Counted from the first letter of the stretch, positions 1 to 7,558 are shown. The stretch is DNA of 15,594 bases from Nitrospirota bacterium (GCA_003232715.1 QIJG01000191.1:1-15594); one strand, 5' to 3'. Numbers and translations: made by a program. The notes: a model not told the origin generated them from the letters alone.

Positions 1-16
1 TAAAGATAAAGTTTGG

Positions 17-99
17 GAGTTCCGGGGTTGAGGAGTGCAGGAGTTAAAAAGAACGGAACTCAGGAATCAAAATATACAAACTCCTTAACTCCGGAACTC
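17..99. repeat. Imperfect 20-bp inverted repeat upstream of the ArsR gene
   Basis: Arms at 17-36 and 80-99 match at 18 of 20 positions as inverted copies (GAGTTCCGG...GAGGAGT against ACTCCTTAACTCCGGAACTC). Both mismatches become G-U pairs in RNA read from the + strand, so a transcript could form an unbroken 20-bp stem with a 43-nt loop. Just after it, 104-125 holds an ACTCGTTT tandem. This looks like a small dispersed intergenic element, but copies elsewhere in the genome cannot be seen from here. Confidence 0.6.
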
Positions 100-101
100 G
101 T

Positions 102-113
102 TAAACTCGTTTA
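102..113. promoter_or_regulatory. Possible ArsR operator half-palindrome
   Basis: TAAAC-TC-GTTTA is a 5-bp-arm inverted repeat lying 27 bases before the ArsR start codon, a position where ArsR-family proteins often bind to autoregulate. No convincing -35/-10 pair is visible in 1-140. The site also overlaps the ACTCGTTT tandem, so the palindrome may be accidental. Confidence 0.25.
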
Positions 114-140
114 CTCGTTTACTCACAAAGAGGAGGTTAT

Positions 141-482
141 ATGCGGTCAGTGGGACAGAGGGCGGAGCTATTAAGGGTTATTGCCCATCCGGCAAGGATC
201 AGGATAATTGAAGAGCTCACAAAGGGTGTAAAGTGTGTGAGTGATTTTGAAGAGTTTTTAGAGATAAGTCAGCCCAATATATCACAACACCTTTCATTAC
301 TCAGAAATCACGGGATTATTGATTACTATATAGATGGAAGACTCAGATGCTACTACCTTATTGACCCGGTAATTCCAGATATCCTTGATCTGCTTAAAAA
401 GGACTACCCCGAGTCTCTCCCTGCCCCCGCATGCTGTCCTGTTACGAGAAAAGGGAAGTACCCGGGAGAGAGGAGAAGGTAA
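141..482 (+). CDS. ArsR-family winged-helix transcriptional regulator
   Basis: This 113-residue protein has the ArsR/SmtB fold: an N-terminal helix, LRVIAHPARIRIIEEL, then the recognition helix around residues 42-56 (ISQPNISQHLSLLRNHG) and a wing with RCYYL near 69-73. ArsR proteins repress DNA until a metal or reactive sulfur species binds cysteines. Here the position of the classical CxC metal box reads K-C-V-S-D (Cys32 kept, second Cys replaced by Ser). Other cysteines are Cys70 and the adjacent pair Cys98-Cys99 in a C-terminal tail. The start is fixed by AGAGGAGGT four bases upstream. The next gene starts 34 bp downstream, so it very likely controls the sulfur-relay genes that follow. A sulfide/persulfide or metal(loid) signal is my inference from cysteines and context; the ligand cannot be read from the sequence. 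Confidence 0.88.
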   Translation: MRSVGQRAELLRVIAHPARIRIIEELTKGVKCVSDFEEFLEISQPNISQHLSLLRNHGIIDYYIDGRLRCYYLIDPVIPDILDLLKKDYPESLPAPACCPVTRKGKYPGERRR

Positions 483-516
483 ATATTAGAAATTTCCATT
501 TATACAGGAGGACAAA

Positions 517-861
517 ATGCAAAAAGAGATAGTTATGTTTCTATCCACTACACCGTACAGCTTTGAAAACACTCATACTATTTTCAAGCTCGCAGATGCC
601 GCACTGAAAAAAGGGCATAAGGTAAGGCTGATTGCATCAGGAGATGGAATATTCTCTATAGTGAAAGGACAACTGCCACAGTCTCTCTCCGTCATGGAAG
701 ACCTTGTCGGCAGGGGGCTGAAGGTAAATATATGAACGGGCTGTATGCAGAGCCGCGGTCTTGCGGCTGAAGATTCTGTTGAAGGCGGAGAGATGAGTTC
801 TTTAAAAGGGCTCTTCGATGTAATAAAGACAAAACCGGTATTTCTAAACTTTGGGATATAG
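517..861 (+). CDS. dsrE: DsrE/TusD-like sulfur-carrier protein, probable selenoprotein (Sec at codon 73, TGA 733-735)
   Basis: Residues 1-72 carry the DsrE-family start (TTPYSFENTHTIFKLADAALKKGH), then TGA, and the same frame continues T-G-C-M-Q-S-R-G-L to a TAG at 859-861, for 114 residues in total. In E. coli TusD the sulfur-carrying cysteine sits in LNIC followed by an RRG motif; here VNI-TGA followed by SRGL puts the TGA on that residue and makes a U73-x-x-C76 motif. The downstream part ends PVFLNFGI, as expected for the last strand of the fold, so the protein is full length only if the TGA is read. TGA is an ordinary stop in neighbouring genes, so a changed code is unlikely. A hairpin fitting a bacterial SECIS lies just after it. 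Family role: accepting and passing on persulfide sulfur in a DsrEFH or TusBCD complex in the cytoplasm. AGGAGG at 506-511 supports ATG 517. The alternative is a simple nonsense mutation. Confidence 0.82.
748..778 (+). promoter_or_regulatory. Putative bacterial SECIS element in dsrE
   Basis: AGCCGC (751-756) pairs perfectly with GCGGCU (763-768) around the loop GGUCUU (757-762), and CAG 748-750 can pair with CTG 776-778 below a bulge. The loop begins 21 nt after the TGA. The GGUCU loop core is the one in the E. coli fdhF SECIS that SelB recognises, and bacterial elements lie within the reading frame about 16-37 nt after the UGA. Unlike E. coli there is no bulged U in the upper stem, so binding by SelB is inferred. 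Confidence 0.72.
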
Positions 862-869
862 GAGGAGGC

Positions 870-1223
870 ATGGGAGACATTAGTATAATCTTGAGAAGGC
901 CGCCTTACGGCACTGCCGACGCCTCTGAGGCCATCCGTCATGCCTTGGGGGGTGTCGTAGAAGATATTGCAGTCAGGCTCATCCTTGTGGATGGGGGGGT
1001 AAACACAGCACGTAGGAATCAGGATACATCCGGCACCGAATATATGAACGCAGGGGAAGGAATCAGAGACTGTATTGATATGGGCGTTGATGTATATGCC
1101 GACAAGCTTTCATTAAAGGATTCTCATCTTGAGGTTGACGAGATTGAAGAGGGTGTAATTATTGCAAGCAGTTCTGAAATTGCAGAATTCGTGAAAGAAT
1201 CGGACACAACAATAATTTTCTAA
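870..1223 (+). CDS. dsrF: DsrF/TusC-like sulfur-relay subunit
   Basis: This 117-residue protein shows the DsrE-fold pattern: an N-terminal strand ISIILRRPPYGTADASEAIRHAL, a second strand VRLILVDGGV near 36-45, a helix region GEGIRDCIDMGVDVYAD, and the family's closing strand (TTIIF; TusC ends in a similar I-L-R-F). The catalytic cysteine of DsrE is absent at the corresponding place (VYADKLSLKD), which fits DsrF/TusC, a structural partner and not the main sulfur carrier. It starts 8 bp after the TAG of dsrE with the ribosome-binding site GGAGGAGG at 861-868, which abuts the dsrE stop. Efficient translation of both therefore suggests one complex. The family assignment is firm. Whether it works in dissimilatory sulfur metabolism or tRNA 2-thiolation cannot be decided without dsrC/tusE, which are not in the window. 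Confidence 0.88.
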   Translation: MGDISIILRRPPYGTADASEAIRHALGGVVEDIAVRLILVDGGVNTARRNQDTSGTEYMNAGEGIRDCIDMGVDVYADKLSLKDSHLEVDEIEEGVIIASSSEIAEFVKESDTTIIF

Positions 1224-1278
1224 TCCTGCACTTAAAACAGTTGAAACGGCATTAATCTTGAAACAGGAGGGTTTAAAA

Positions 1279-1560
1279 ATGCTTGTGATTATAAAGAGTG
1301 CACCTGATACCACGGAAGGTAAACGGGGGATAAAATTTGCGAGAGATATGGCTGCAGATATCTGCCTGATTCAAAACGCAGTCTATTTCGCCCAGATCGA
1401 GAGACTCGATGGCTTCTGCGGCACGGCTTACGCCATAAAGGAAGACCTTCAGCTCAGGGGACTTCGGGAAGATGACATCGAGAGGGAACTGAAGATAATC
1501 GAATGGGATGAACTTATTGATATGATGACAGGTGAAGATAAGGCAATTGGTGCATTTTAA
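1279..1560 (+). CDS. dsrH: DsrH/TusB-like sulfur-relay subunit
   Basis: This 93-residue protein aligns along its length with TusB/DsrH: an N-terminal strand LVIIKSAPDT, the D-I-C-L-I-Q-N-A-V-Y-F-A segment matching TusB E-L-L-L-L-Q-D-G-V, and YAIKEDLQLRGL matching TusB YALNEDLIARGL. Cysteines are in the DICLI strand and in GFCG. DsrH proteins form the third chain of the DsrEFH (TusBCD) hexamer. ATG 1279 is chosen because AGGAGGG (1265-1271) precedes it by 7 bases; an in-frame TTG at 1258 would lie before that site and has no support. A 55-bp gap separates it from dsrF, so it is the last gene of the ArsR-DsrE-DsrF-DsrH operon. Confidence 0.87.
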   Translation: MLVIIKSAPDTTEGKRGIKFARDMAADICLIQNAVYFAQIERLDGFCGTAYAIKEDLQLRGLREDDIERELKIIEWDELIDMMTGEDKAIGAF

Positions 1561-1580
1561 ACAAATGTCAAGCAGAAATG

Positions 1581-1708
1581 GGGGTCAGGTCTCAACATTT
1601 GACATTTAAGCGTAGCCATGCCGAAATATAGTTAATAACAAAACCTGGGGATAAAACTCCTGAGGTGGTAGCGATAACAAGAAATGTCAAATGTTGAGAC
1701 CTGACCCC
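1581..1708. repeat. Perfect 27-bp inverted repeat between convergent operons
   Basis: The arm at 1581-1607 (beginning GGGGTCAGGTCTCAAC) is repeated exactly and inverted at 1682-1708, with 74 nt between. It lies between the end of dsrH and the RND pump gene, whose TAG (1710-1708 on the - strand) shares one base with the right arm. From memory, GGGGTCAGGTCT-type sequences occur as REP-like elements mobilised by IS200-type (RAYT) transposases; no transposase is present here. A transcript from either side could fold into a long stem, so it may also act as a terminator or RNA-stability element. Confidence 0.8.
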
Positions 1709-4700
1709 TACCCTTTCTTGTGTTGTGCCGCAAGCAGCATGTACATCGCCGGCACTACGAACAGTGTGAAGAGTGTTCCGACCGAAAGGCCCGTCGCAAT
1801 CACGAGGCCCATGTTGAACCGGCTGACCGCACCCGCACCGCTCGCCGTAATCAGCGGTACCACGCCGAGCACCATAGCTGCCGTAGTCATCAGGATCGGC
1901 CGTAGCCGGATTCCCGCAGCCATCTCGATCGCCTCTCGCTTGTTATGGCCCTTTTTCTGCAAGTTGTTGGCAAATTCGACGATCAGGATGCCGTGTTTGC
2001 TGATAAGCCCTATCAGGGTGACAAGACCGACCTCTGTGTAGATGTTGAGACTCGCTCCGCCAATTCCCAGACTGATGAAGATCAGCGCGCCGCAGATCGA
2101 CATCGGCACGGTAATCAGGATAATCACCGGATCGCGGAAGCTCTCGAACTGGGCTGCCAGCGCAAGGAATATGATGATCAACGCAAAAAAGAACGTGACG
2201 ACTAGCGCGCTCGACTCCTGCATGAACTGTCGCGACTGACCGGCGTAGTCGACCGAATATCCCTGAGGCAAGGTCCGTTCGGCCAGTCCCTTGAGATATG
2301 ACAGTGCCTGACCCTGAGTCACCCCGGGAAATGTCACTCCTGAGATCGTAGCCGCGTTTTGCTGCTGGAAATGGTTCAGCGCCTCGGGAATGGTCGAGGT
2401 TTCGATATGTGCAATGGTCGACAACGGAACCGCCGCACCGCTTGCCGTACGGATATAATAATTCTTCAATTGGCCGGGATTAAGGCGATAACGCTGCTGC
2501 ACCTGCGGAATCACTTTGTACGACCGTCCTTCAAGACTGAAATAATTCACGTAGCCGCCGCCAAGCATTGAGGACAACGCTCCGCCTACGTTGCGCATTG
2601 AGAGACCGAGTTGTGCGGTCAGTTCGCGATCGATGACCACCCTGGATTGCGGAAGGTCGTACTTGAGGTCGCTGTCGAGGAACATGAACATACCGCTCTT
2701 CTGTGCGTCCTGCAGAAATTTTGTGGCAATCAGGTGCAGACGTTTGAACGGATCGGTCGTCTGAATAACAAACTGGATCGGCAGGCCCCTGCTGCCCGGA
2801 AGTGGAGGAGGCTGGAAGGCCACCACACGGACACCGGCGATCCGGTTCAGTTCCCGCTGGATGACCGGCTGCAGCTCGCTGGCGGTTTTCTTCCGTTCAT
2901 CCCAGGGTTTCAGCACCATGCCGGCGATTGATCGGCCGGGCATGTCGAGCTGGAATACGTGATTGGTCTCTGGATGCTTCACAAGGGTTTTGTAGACAGC
3001 TCGGGAATAGAGTTGGCGCTGCTGCAACGTCGCGTCCGGCGCAGAGGTTGATGCGGTAATGATCACACCCTGGTCCTCCTGGGGCGCAAGTTCGGATTCT
3101 GCACCGGCATAGAGGAAATAGATGCTGCCGAGCACGATAAGGGCGAAGACCAGGGTCACCGGAACGGTATTGAGCGTACTGTGCAGCAGTCGTTGGTATC
3201 TCCGATGCAGCGCATCGAACCGGTGGTCCAGAAACAACACGAGCCTCGCCTGCCATCCCTTCCGGGACGGATCATTGGGCTTGAGCAGTCGTGAACACAT
3301 CATCGGAGACAGGGTCAGGGCAACGATCCCCGAGATCGTTACCGCTCCGACAAGTGTAAACGCAAACTCGGTAAACAACGCCCCGGTGAGGCCCCCCATG
3401 AAGCCGATGGGAATGTAGACGGCAATCAACACCACCGTCATGACCACGATGGGGCTGGCCAGCTCACGCGCAGCGAGAATGGCTGCCTCCATCGGCTTCA
3501 ACCCCTCTTTAAGGTGGCGATCGACGTTCTCGACGACGATGATGGCATCATCAACCACCAGGCCGATGGCGAGCACCAGGGCAAGCAGCGTCAGCAGGTT
3601 GATCGAAAAGCCGAACACCAGCATGACGCGCCAATCAATGACAGGGGGATTGCAATGGTCGGGATCAATACGGACCTCAGCGAGCCCAGAAAGGCAAACA
3701 CCACCAGCGTGACGATCAGCAGAGCCTCGACCAGAGTCTTTACCACCTCATCGATGGAGCTCTTCACAAATTTCGTGGAATCGTAAACAATCTTTCCTCT
3801 GAGCCCTTCGGGAAGTTGCTTCTGAATACCGGGGAAGACTGCACGCACGCGCTTGATCACCTCGAGCAGATTGGCCGAAGGTGCCACCTGAATGCCGATG
3901 TAGACCGCCTTCCGGCCATCGAAGTCCACCTCGGATGCATAGTTCTCAGCGCCGAGTGTTACGTTGGCGATATCTTTCAGGCGAACCACGGCGCCGTTGT
4001 GCTGCTTGATGATCAGGTTACGGAATGCATCGAGCGAATGCAGACTGGTCGACGCGGTCAGGTCCACCTGCACCATCTGCCCCTTGGTGCTCCCCACGGC
4101 GGAGAGATAGTTGTTATTGGCCAGAGCCGCCCGGACATCGGCTGCAGTGAGTCCATAGGCGGCGAGTTTCCGTGGATTGAGCCAGGCTCGCAGGGCAAAC
4201 AACTTTCCACCAAGCAGCTCTGCCGTTTGCACGCCATCGACCGCCTGCAGCTTTGGCTGCACAACGCGAATCAGGTAATCGGTGATCGAGTTTTGAGGCA
4301 GGACATCGCTCGCAAAGCCGATGTACATGGCGTCGATCGTCTGCCCGACCTTGATGTTCAATACCGGCTGCTGCGCCTCGGGAGGCAGCCGGTTGAGCAC
4401 AGCGTTGACCTTGGTATTGATCTCGGTCAACGCCTTGTCGGAATCATAATTGAGCCGCAGATTGGCCGTAATGGTGCTTAGCCCCTGAGTGCTCATAGAC
4501 GTCATGTAGTCGATACCGTTTGCCTGGGCGATGGAATTTTCCAGCGGCGTCGTGATGAACCCCGCAACCGTTATTGGCGCGGCGCCCGTGTAGGCCGTGG
4601 TCACGGTCACCACAGCATTCTCCGTACGCGGAAATTGCAATACCGGAAGCATCCCGATCGAGCGCAGGCCGAGCACGAGCAGAAAGAGGCTCACGACGGT

Positions 4701-4742
4701 CGCCAGCACCGGTCGGCGAATGAAGATATCAGTAAATTTCAT
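1708..4742 (-). pseudogene. RND multidrug-efflux pump (HAE1 type), frameshifted in TM4
   Basis: The gene starts MKFTDIFIRRPVLATVVSL at ATG 4742 (GGGGGAAC upstream, 13 bp after the membrane-fusion gene), giving TM1, the porter domain and TM2-TM3, then stops at 3591 after IAIPLSLIGA. The family sequence resumes in another frame at 3624 with MLVFGFSINLLTLLALVLAIG and continues 638 codons to 1708, holding the TM4 proton-relay pair Asp-Asp (LVVDDAI), the second porter half, and the TM10 Lys motif LISKHGIL. Compared with AcrB (G-TFAVLAAF-GFSIN), three residues are missing between IGA and MLVF, while only two bases are left. This implies a 7-base deletion and not a one-base reading error. The two parts together make about 1,010 residues, close to family length. 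Translated as is, neither half could pump. Higher GC and CGN arginine codons set it apart from its neighbours. Confidence 0.85.
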
Positions 4743-4755
4743 GAAGTTCCCCCGC

Positions 4756-5886
4756 TCACTCGTCCCTGGGCTTCGGCGCTGCGTCATTGGCCGGCTCGAT
4801 AGCATTGTTGATGACGACCGGAGTGCCGTTGCGTAATTTGATCTGACCGGAGGTCACGACTACGTCCCCTGCCTTCACACCGTCAAGGATTGCAACCTGA
4901 TCACCCCGCGTTTCACCGGTCGTCACAAATTTCTGTTTGGCCATCAGGGCGGGCTTGCCGGCCGACCCCTTACCGTTGTGCTCCACCAGATAGACAATGT
5001 TGCCGTACGGGTTATAGGTAATCGCCGTCTGCGGCAGAGTAATGAGGCGCTGCGTCCTGCCGATCCGGATGGCAATCGTTACAAACATGCCCGGCAGCAG
5101 CAAGCGTTGCGGGTTGAGAACCGTCGCCCGGATCTCAACGTTGCGCGTACCTGAATCGACCTTCGGATTGATTGCGGAGATCTTGCCGGCAAAGGTCTTC
5201 CCTGGAAATGCGTCGGTCTTGACCGAGACTGCCTGACCGACCGTAATCCGGCTGATGGACTTCTGTGGCAGATAAAAATCGACGAAGATCGGACCGAGCT
5301 TCTGCAGGGTGACAATCTTCACACCGGCATTGAGATACTGGCCAAGATCGACCGTCCGGATGCCGAGACGCCCGGAGAAGGGCGCACGGATGAGCTTCTT
5401 GTCTACCAGAGCCTGCTGCCCGGCGACTTGCGCCTCCGCGCTCTTCAGGTTCGCTGTATCGACATCAAGCGTCGCCTGACTAACCGCCCGGTCCTTGAAC
5501 TGTTGCCGGTCGCGCAGATAGGTTTGCCTGGCAAGTTCCGCCGTCGCTTTAAGCGATTGCAGTTTCGCAATGTCGGCGTCGGCGTTAAGCTCCAGAAGGA
5601 GAGTCCCCGCCTTCACATTTTCTCCTGATTTGAAGTTGATACGCGATACGATACCGCCGACTTCCGGGGCGATATCCGTTCCGCGCACGGCCTGAAGTGA
5701 GCCGACCGCTTCGAGCTGCGGTTGCCAGGCCTGTTCGCTCGCCGTGATCGTCGAGACGGTTTGCGGTGGGACACCCCGCGCCGACATGTACTTTTTGATC
5801 ATCTGTGACTTGAATGCCTGGAAGCCGAAAATCCCGCCGAATACCACGGCGGCAACCACCAGCATGATCAACATACGCTTGGTCAT
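4756..5886 (-). CDS. RND efflux membrane-fusion (periplasmic adaptor) protein
   Basis: This 376-residue protein has one N-terminal membrane segment (about residues 5-25, rich in V, I, A, F), then the HlyD-type order of domains: a first half-lipoyl stretch near 62-101 (GSLQAVRGTDIAPEVGGIV, SGENVKAG), an alpha-hairpin around 105-165, the second half-lipoyl stretch (LIRAPFSGRLG), the beta-barrel with LGPIFVDFYLP and LLLPGMFV, and a membrane-proximal end. It joins the inner-membrane pump to the outer-membrane channel. Its ATG overlaps the stop of the upstream channel gene as ATGA (5883-5886), with GAGGAGG just before it, so the two are translationally coupled. The C-terminus (NDAAPKPRDE) is short and charged. 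Base composition matches the rest of this efflux operon. Confidence 0.92.
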   Translation of the reverse strand: MTKRMLIMLVVAAVVFGGIFGFQAFKSQMIKKYMSARGVPPQTVSTITASEQAWQPQLEAVGSLQAVRGTDIAPEVGGIVSRINFKSGENVKAGTLLLELNADADIAKLQSLKATAELARQTYLRDRQQFKDRAVSQATLDVDTANLKSAEAQVAGQQALVDKKLIRAPFSGRLGIRTVDLGQYLNAGVKIVTLQKLGPIFVDFYLPQKSISRITVGQAVSVKTDAFPGKTFAGKISAINPKVDSGTRNVEIRATVLNPQRLLLPGMFVTIAIRIGRTQRLITLPQTAITYNPYGNIVYLVEHNGKGSAGKPALMAKQKFVTTGETRGDQVAILDGVKAGDVVVTSGQIKLRNGTPVVINNAIEPANDAAPKPRDE

Positions 5887-7421
5887 TCGGAACCTCCTCG
5901 ATGAAGGGAACCAGCCGTTGCCGGCCTGTCAGTTTTTACTCTTTTTGAAGCGGTACCGGCAGATACCGATACACGATTCCACCAGCCGCCGCCGAGCGCC
6001 TGGAAAAGCGCTGCAGTATCCGAATATCGTTCTGCCTGAGCAACGATCAAATTGATTCGCGCCTGCTGGTAATCACGCTGGGCAACCAGCAGCGACAGGT
6101 AACTTACAGCTCCGAGTTCAAACTGTCTCTGTGTCAAATTCAGGGTTGCTTTTGCTGCGGCCTCGACTTCCGCCTGCGCCCGGAGCGTGCAGGCATCGGT
6201 ATCGAGCGCTCGCAGCACATCCGCGACGTTCTGAAACGCCTTGAGCACCGTCTGCCGGTATTGGGCCTCTGCTTCGTCATAAACGGCAATAGCGGCGCGA
6301 CGCCTCGCGGTGAGCTGCCCGCCGTGGAAGATTGGCCCCAGTAGTCCCGCCCCAAGGTTCCAGATCACACTCTGACTGCTGAATAGATCACCCATACCGG
6401 CAGCTTCGGTCCCATAGCGACCGCTCAGAGTAATCTGCGGATAGAGGTTCGCCGTTGCAATACCGACCGCTGCGCTTGCCTGGTGCAGCAGCGCTTCCGA
6501 GGCGCGGATGTCGGGACGCTGATGAGCCAGCTCCGAAGGCAGACTGACCGGCAGCACTTCCGGTAATGTCAGTGAGTTAAGCCGAAATCGAGGCAATTTT
6601 CCTTCACCCGGCAGCTGCCCGGTCAGCACGGAAAGGGCATGTCGGGTAAATGCGAGTTGCTTTTCGAGCGGCGGCAGCGCCACCCTTGTTTTTGCAAGCT
6701 CCAACTGCTGTGACAGCACGGATGTGCGCGACACGGCGCCAAGCTGAAACCGTCGCTTCACCACATCTAACCGTTTCTGTTCCGCCGCAAGGATGTCGCG
6801 CGTCGCTCCGATCTGCGATCGAAGCGACGCTTCCCGGATAGAGGTAGTCACGATATTTGCGGTCAGCGATAGATACGCTGCCTCAAACTGGTAGCTTTGA
6901 TAGTCAACCTGAGCCCGCAACGCTTCGAGCCGGCGCCGTGAGCCGCCGAACAGATCAAGCGTATAGGAAACTTTGACCGAGGCGTTATAAAGGTCATATT
7001 CGCTGCTCGATCCTCCGTAGAATATACCTGATGTGCGCTGCCTTGTCTCCTGAGCACCTGCATCGACACCCGGATAAAGCAGCGTTCCGCTTGTAGCGCG
7101 AAGGTTTTCCTGCGCCTCACGCAGCGCGGCCCGGGCCGCCGACAGCGAGGGGCTGTCCATCAGTCCTTGCTTGATCAGAGCGTCGAGCTCCGGCGAACGA
7201 AACAGTGTCCACCACTGTGAGGAGAGATCCTGAGCGAAGGCAAAGCGCTGCGCTGTGCCGCCGCCAGTCGGCGCATTTGCAGTGTGCGAAGGCAGGGGGG
7301 ATGCGGTATAAGAGCCGGTCGTCTGCAATTCCGGCGGCCGGAAATCAGGACCAACCGCACAACCGAATAGGACAATCACCGCAATACCGGCAAGGGACGC
7401 ACGCATGAACAGCAATTTCAT
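5883..7421 (-). CDS. RND outer-membrane efflux lipoprotein (NodT/OprM type)
   Basis: This 512-residue protein starts with a lipoprotein signal (basic start, hydrophobic core, then L-F-G-C with Cys21) and AVGPDFRPP, the usual opening of NodT-family channels. Two outer-membrane-efflux repeats follow, with SQWWTLF, the first SPSLSAARAALREAQENLRAT, the mid-region HQRPDIRASEALLHQASAAVGIATANLYPQITLSG (typical RPDI and A-x-LYP motifs), and a second repeat ending LSLLVAQRDYQQARINLIVAQAE. The C-terminus has LFQALGGGW. Trimers form the TolC-like exit duct. It is the first large gene of the leftward operon, with CAGGAGTG before ATG 7421. GC-rich codons match the downstream efflux genes and differ from tetR upstream. 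Confidence 0.93.
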   Translation of the reverse strand: MKLLFMRASLAGIAVIVLFGCAVGPDFRPPELQTTGSYTASPLPSHTANAPTGGGTAQRFAFAQDLSSQWWTLFRSPELDALIKQGLMDSPSLSAARAALREAQENLRATSGTLLYPGVDAGAQETRQRTSGIFYGGSSSEYDLYNASVKVSYTLDLFGGSRRRLEALRAQVDYQSYQFEAAYLSLTANIVTTSIREASLRSQIGATRDILAAEQKRLDVVKRRFQLGAVSRTSVLSQQLELAKTRVALPPLEKQLAFTRHALSVLTGQLPGEGKLPRFRLNSLTLPEVLPVSLPSELAHQRPDIRASEALLHQASAAVGIATANLYPQITLSGRYGTEAAGMGDLFSSQSVIWNLGAGLLGPIFHGGQLTARRRAAIAVYDEAEAQYRQTVLKAFQNVADVLRALDTDACTLRAQAEVEAAAKATLNLTQRQFELGAVSYLSLLVAQRDYQQARINLIVAQAERYSDTAALFQALGGGWWNRVSVSAGTASKRVKTDRPATAGSLHRGGSE

Positions 7422-7436
7422 TGCTCTACACTCCTG

Positions 7437-7511
7437 TTATTTGTGGACGGAACGCTTATCCGAAATACGCGACTCAAGACTGGTCAAGAGGGTACTCATC
7501 CATATGTTCAT
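7437..7511 (-). CDS. 24-codon reading frame with strong ribosome-binding site before the efflux operon
   Basis: Reading leftward, CCAGGAGGTAAAG precedes ATG 7511, a better site than that of the channel gene. The frame runs MNIWMSTLLTSLESRISDKR... for 24 residues to a TAA 15 bp before the start codon of the channel gene. I recognise no family. It could be a leader peptide that couples translation into the efflux operon, or the surviving first codons of a gene that once followed tetR and was replaced when the efflux operon arrived. Its existence as a protein is unproven. Confidence 0.4.
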   Translation of the reverse strand: MNIWMSTLLTSLESRISDKRSVHK

Positions 7512-7558
7512 CTTTACCTCCTGGATTTAATGCTTGTTGATATTCCTCGATGGATCTT

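Noticed and set aside
733..735. TGA as an ordinary stop making a 72-residue DsrE fragment
   Set aside because: The same frame continues with family-specific residues to a natural C-terminus, the TGA lies on the catalytic residue, and a SECIS-like hairpin follows; a random nonsense mutation would not predict all three.
1258..1278. TTG start for dsrH
   Set aside because: The ribosome-binding site AGGAGGG lies after this codon and correctly in front of ATG 1279, where the family sequence begins.
3591..3624. Programmed frameshift joining the two halves of the RND pump
   Set aside because: No slippery heptamer or stimulator is visible, and three residues are missing at the join, which a ribosomal frameshift would not explain.
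3816..4481. 221-codon reading frame on the + strand
   Set aside because: It is antisense to the clearly coding RND pump in GC-rich sequence, has no recognisable domain, and is best explained as a shadow frame.
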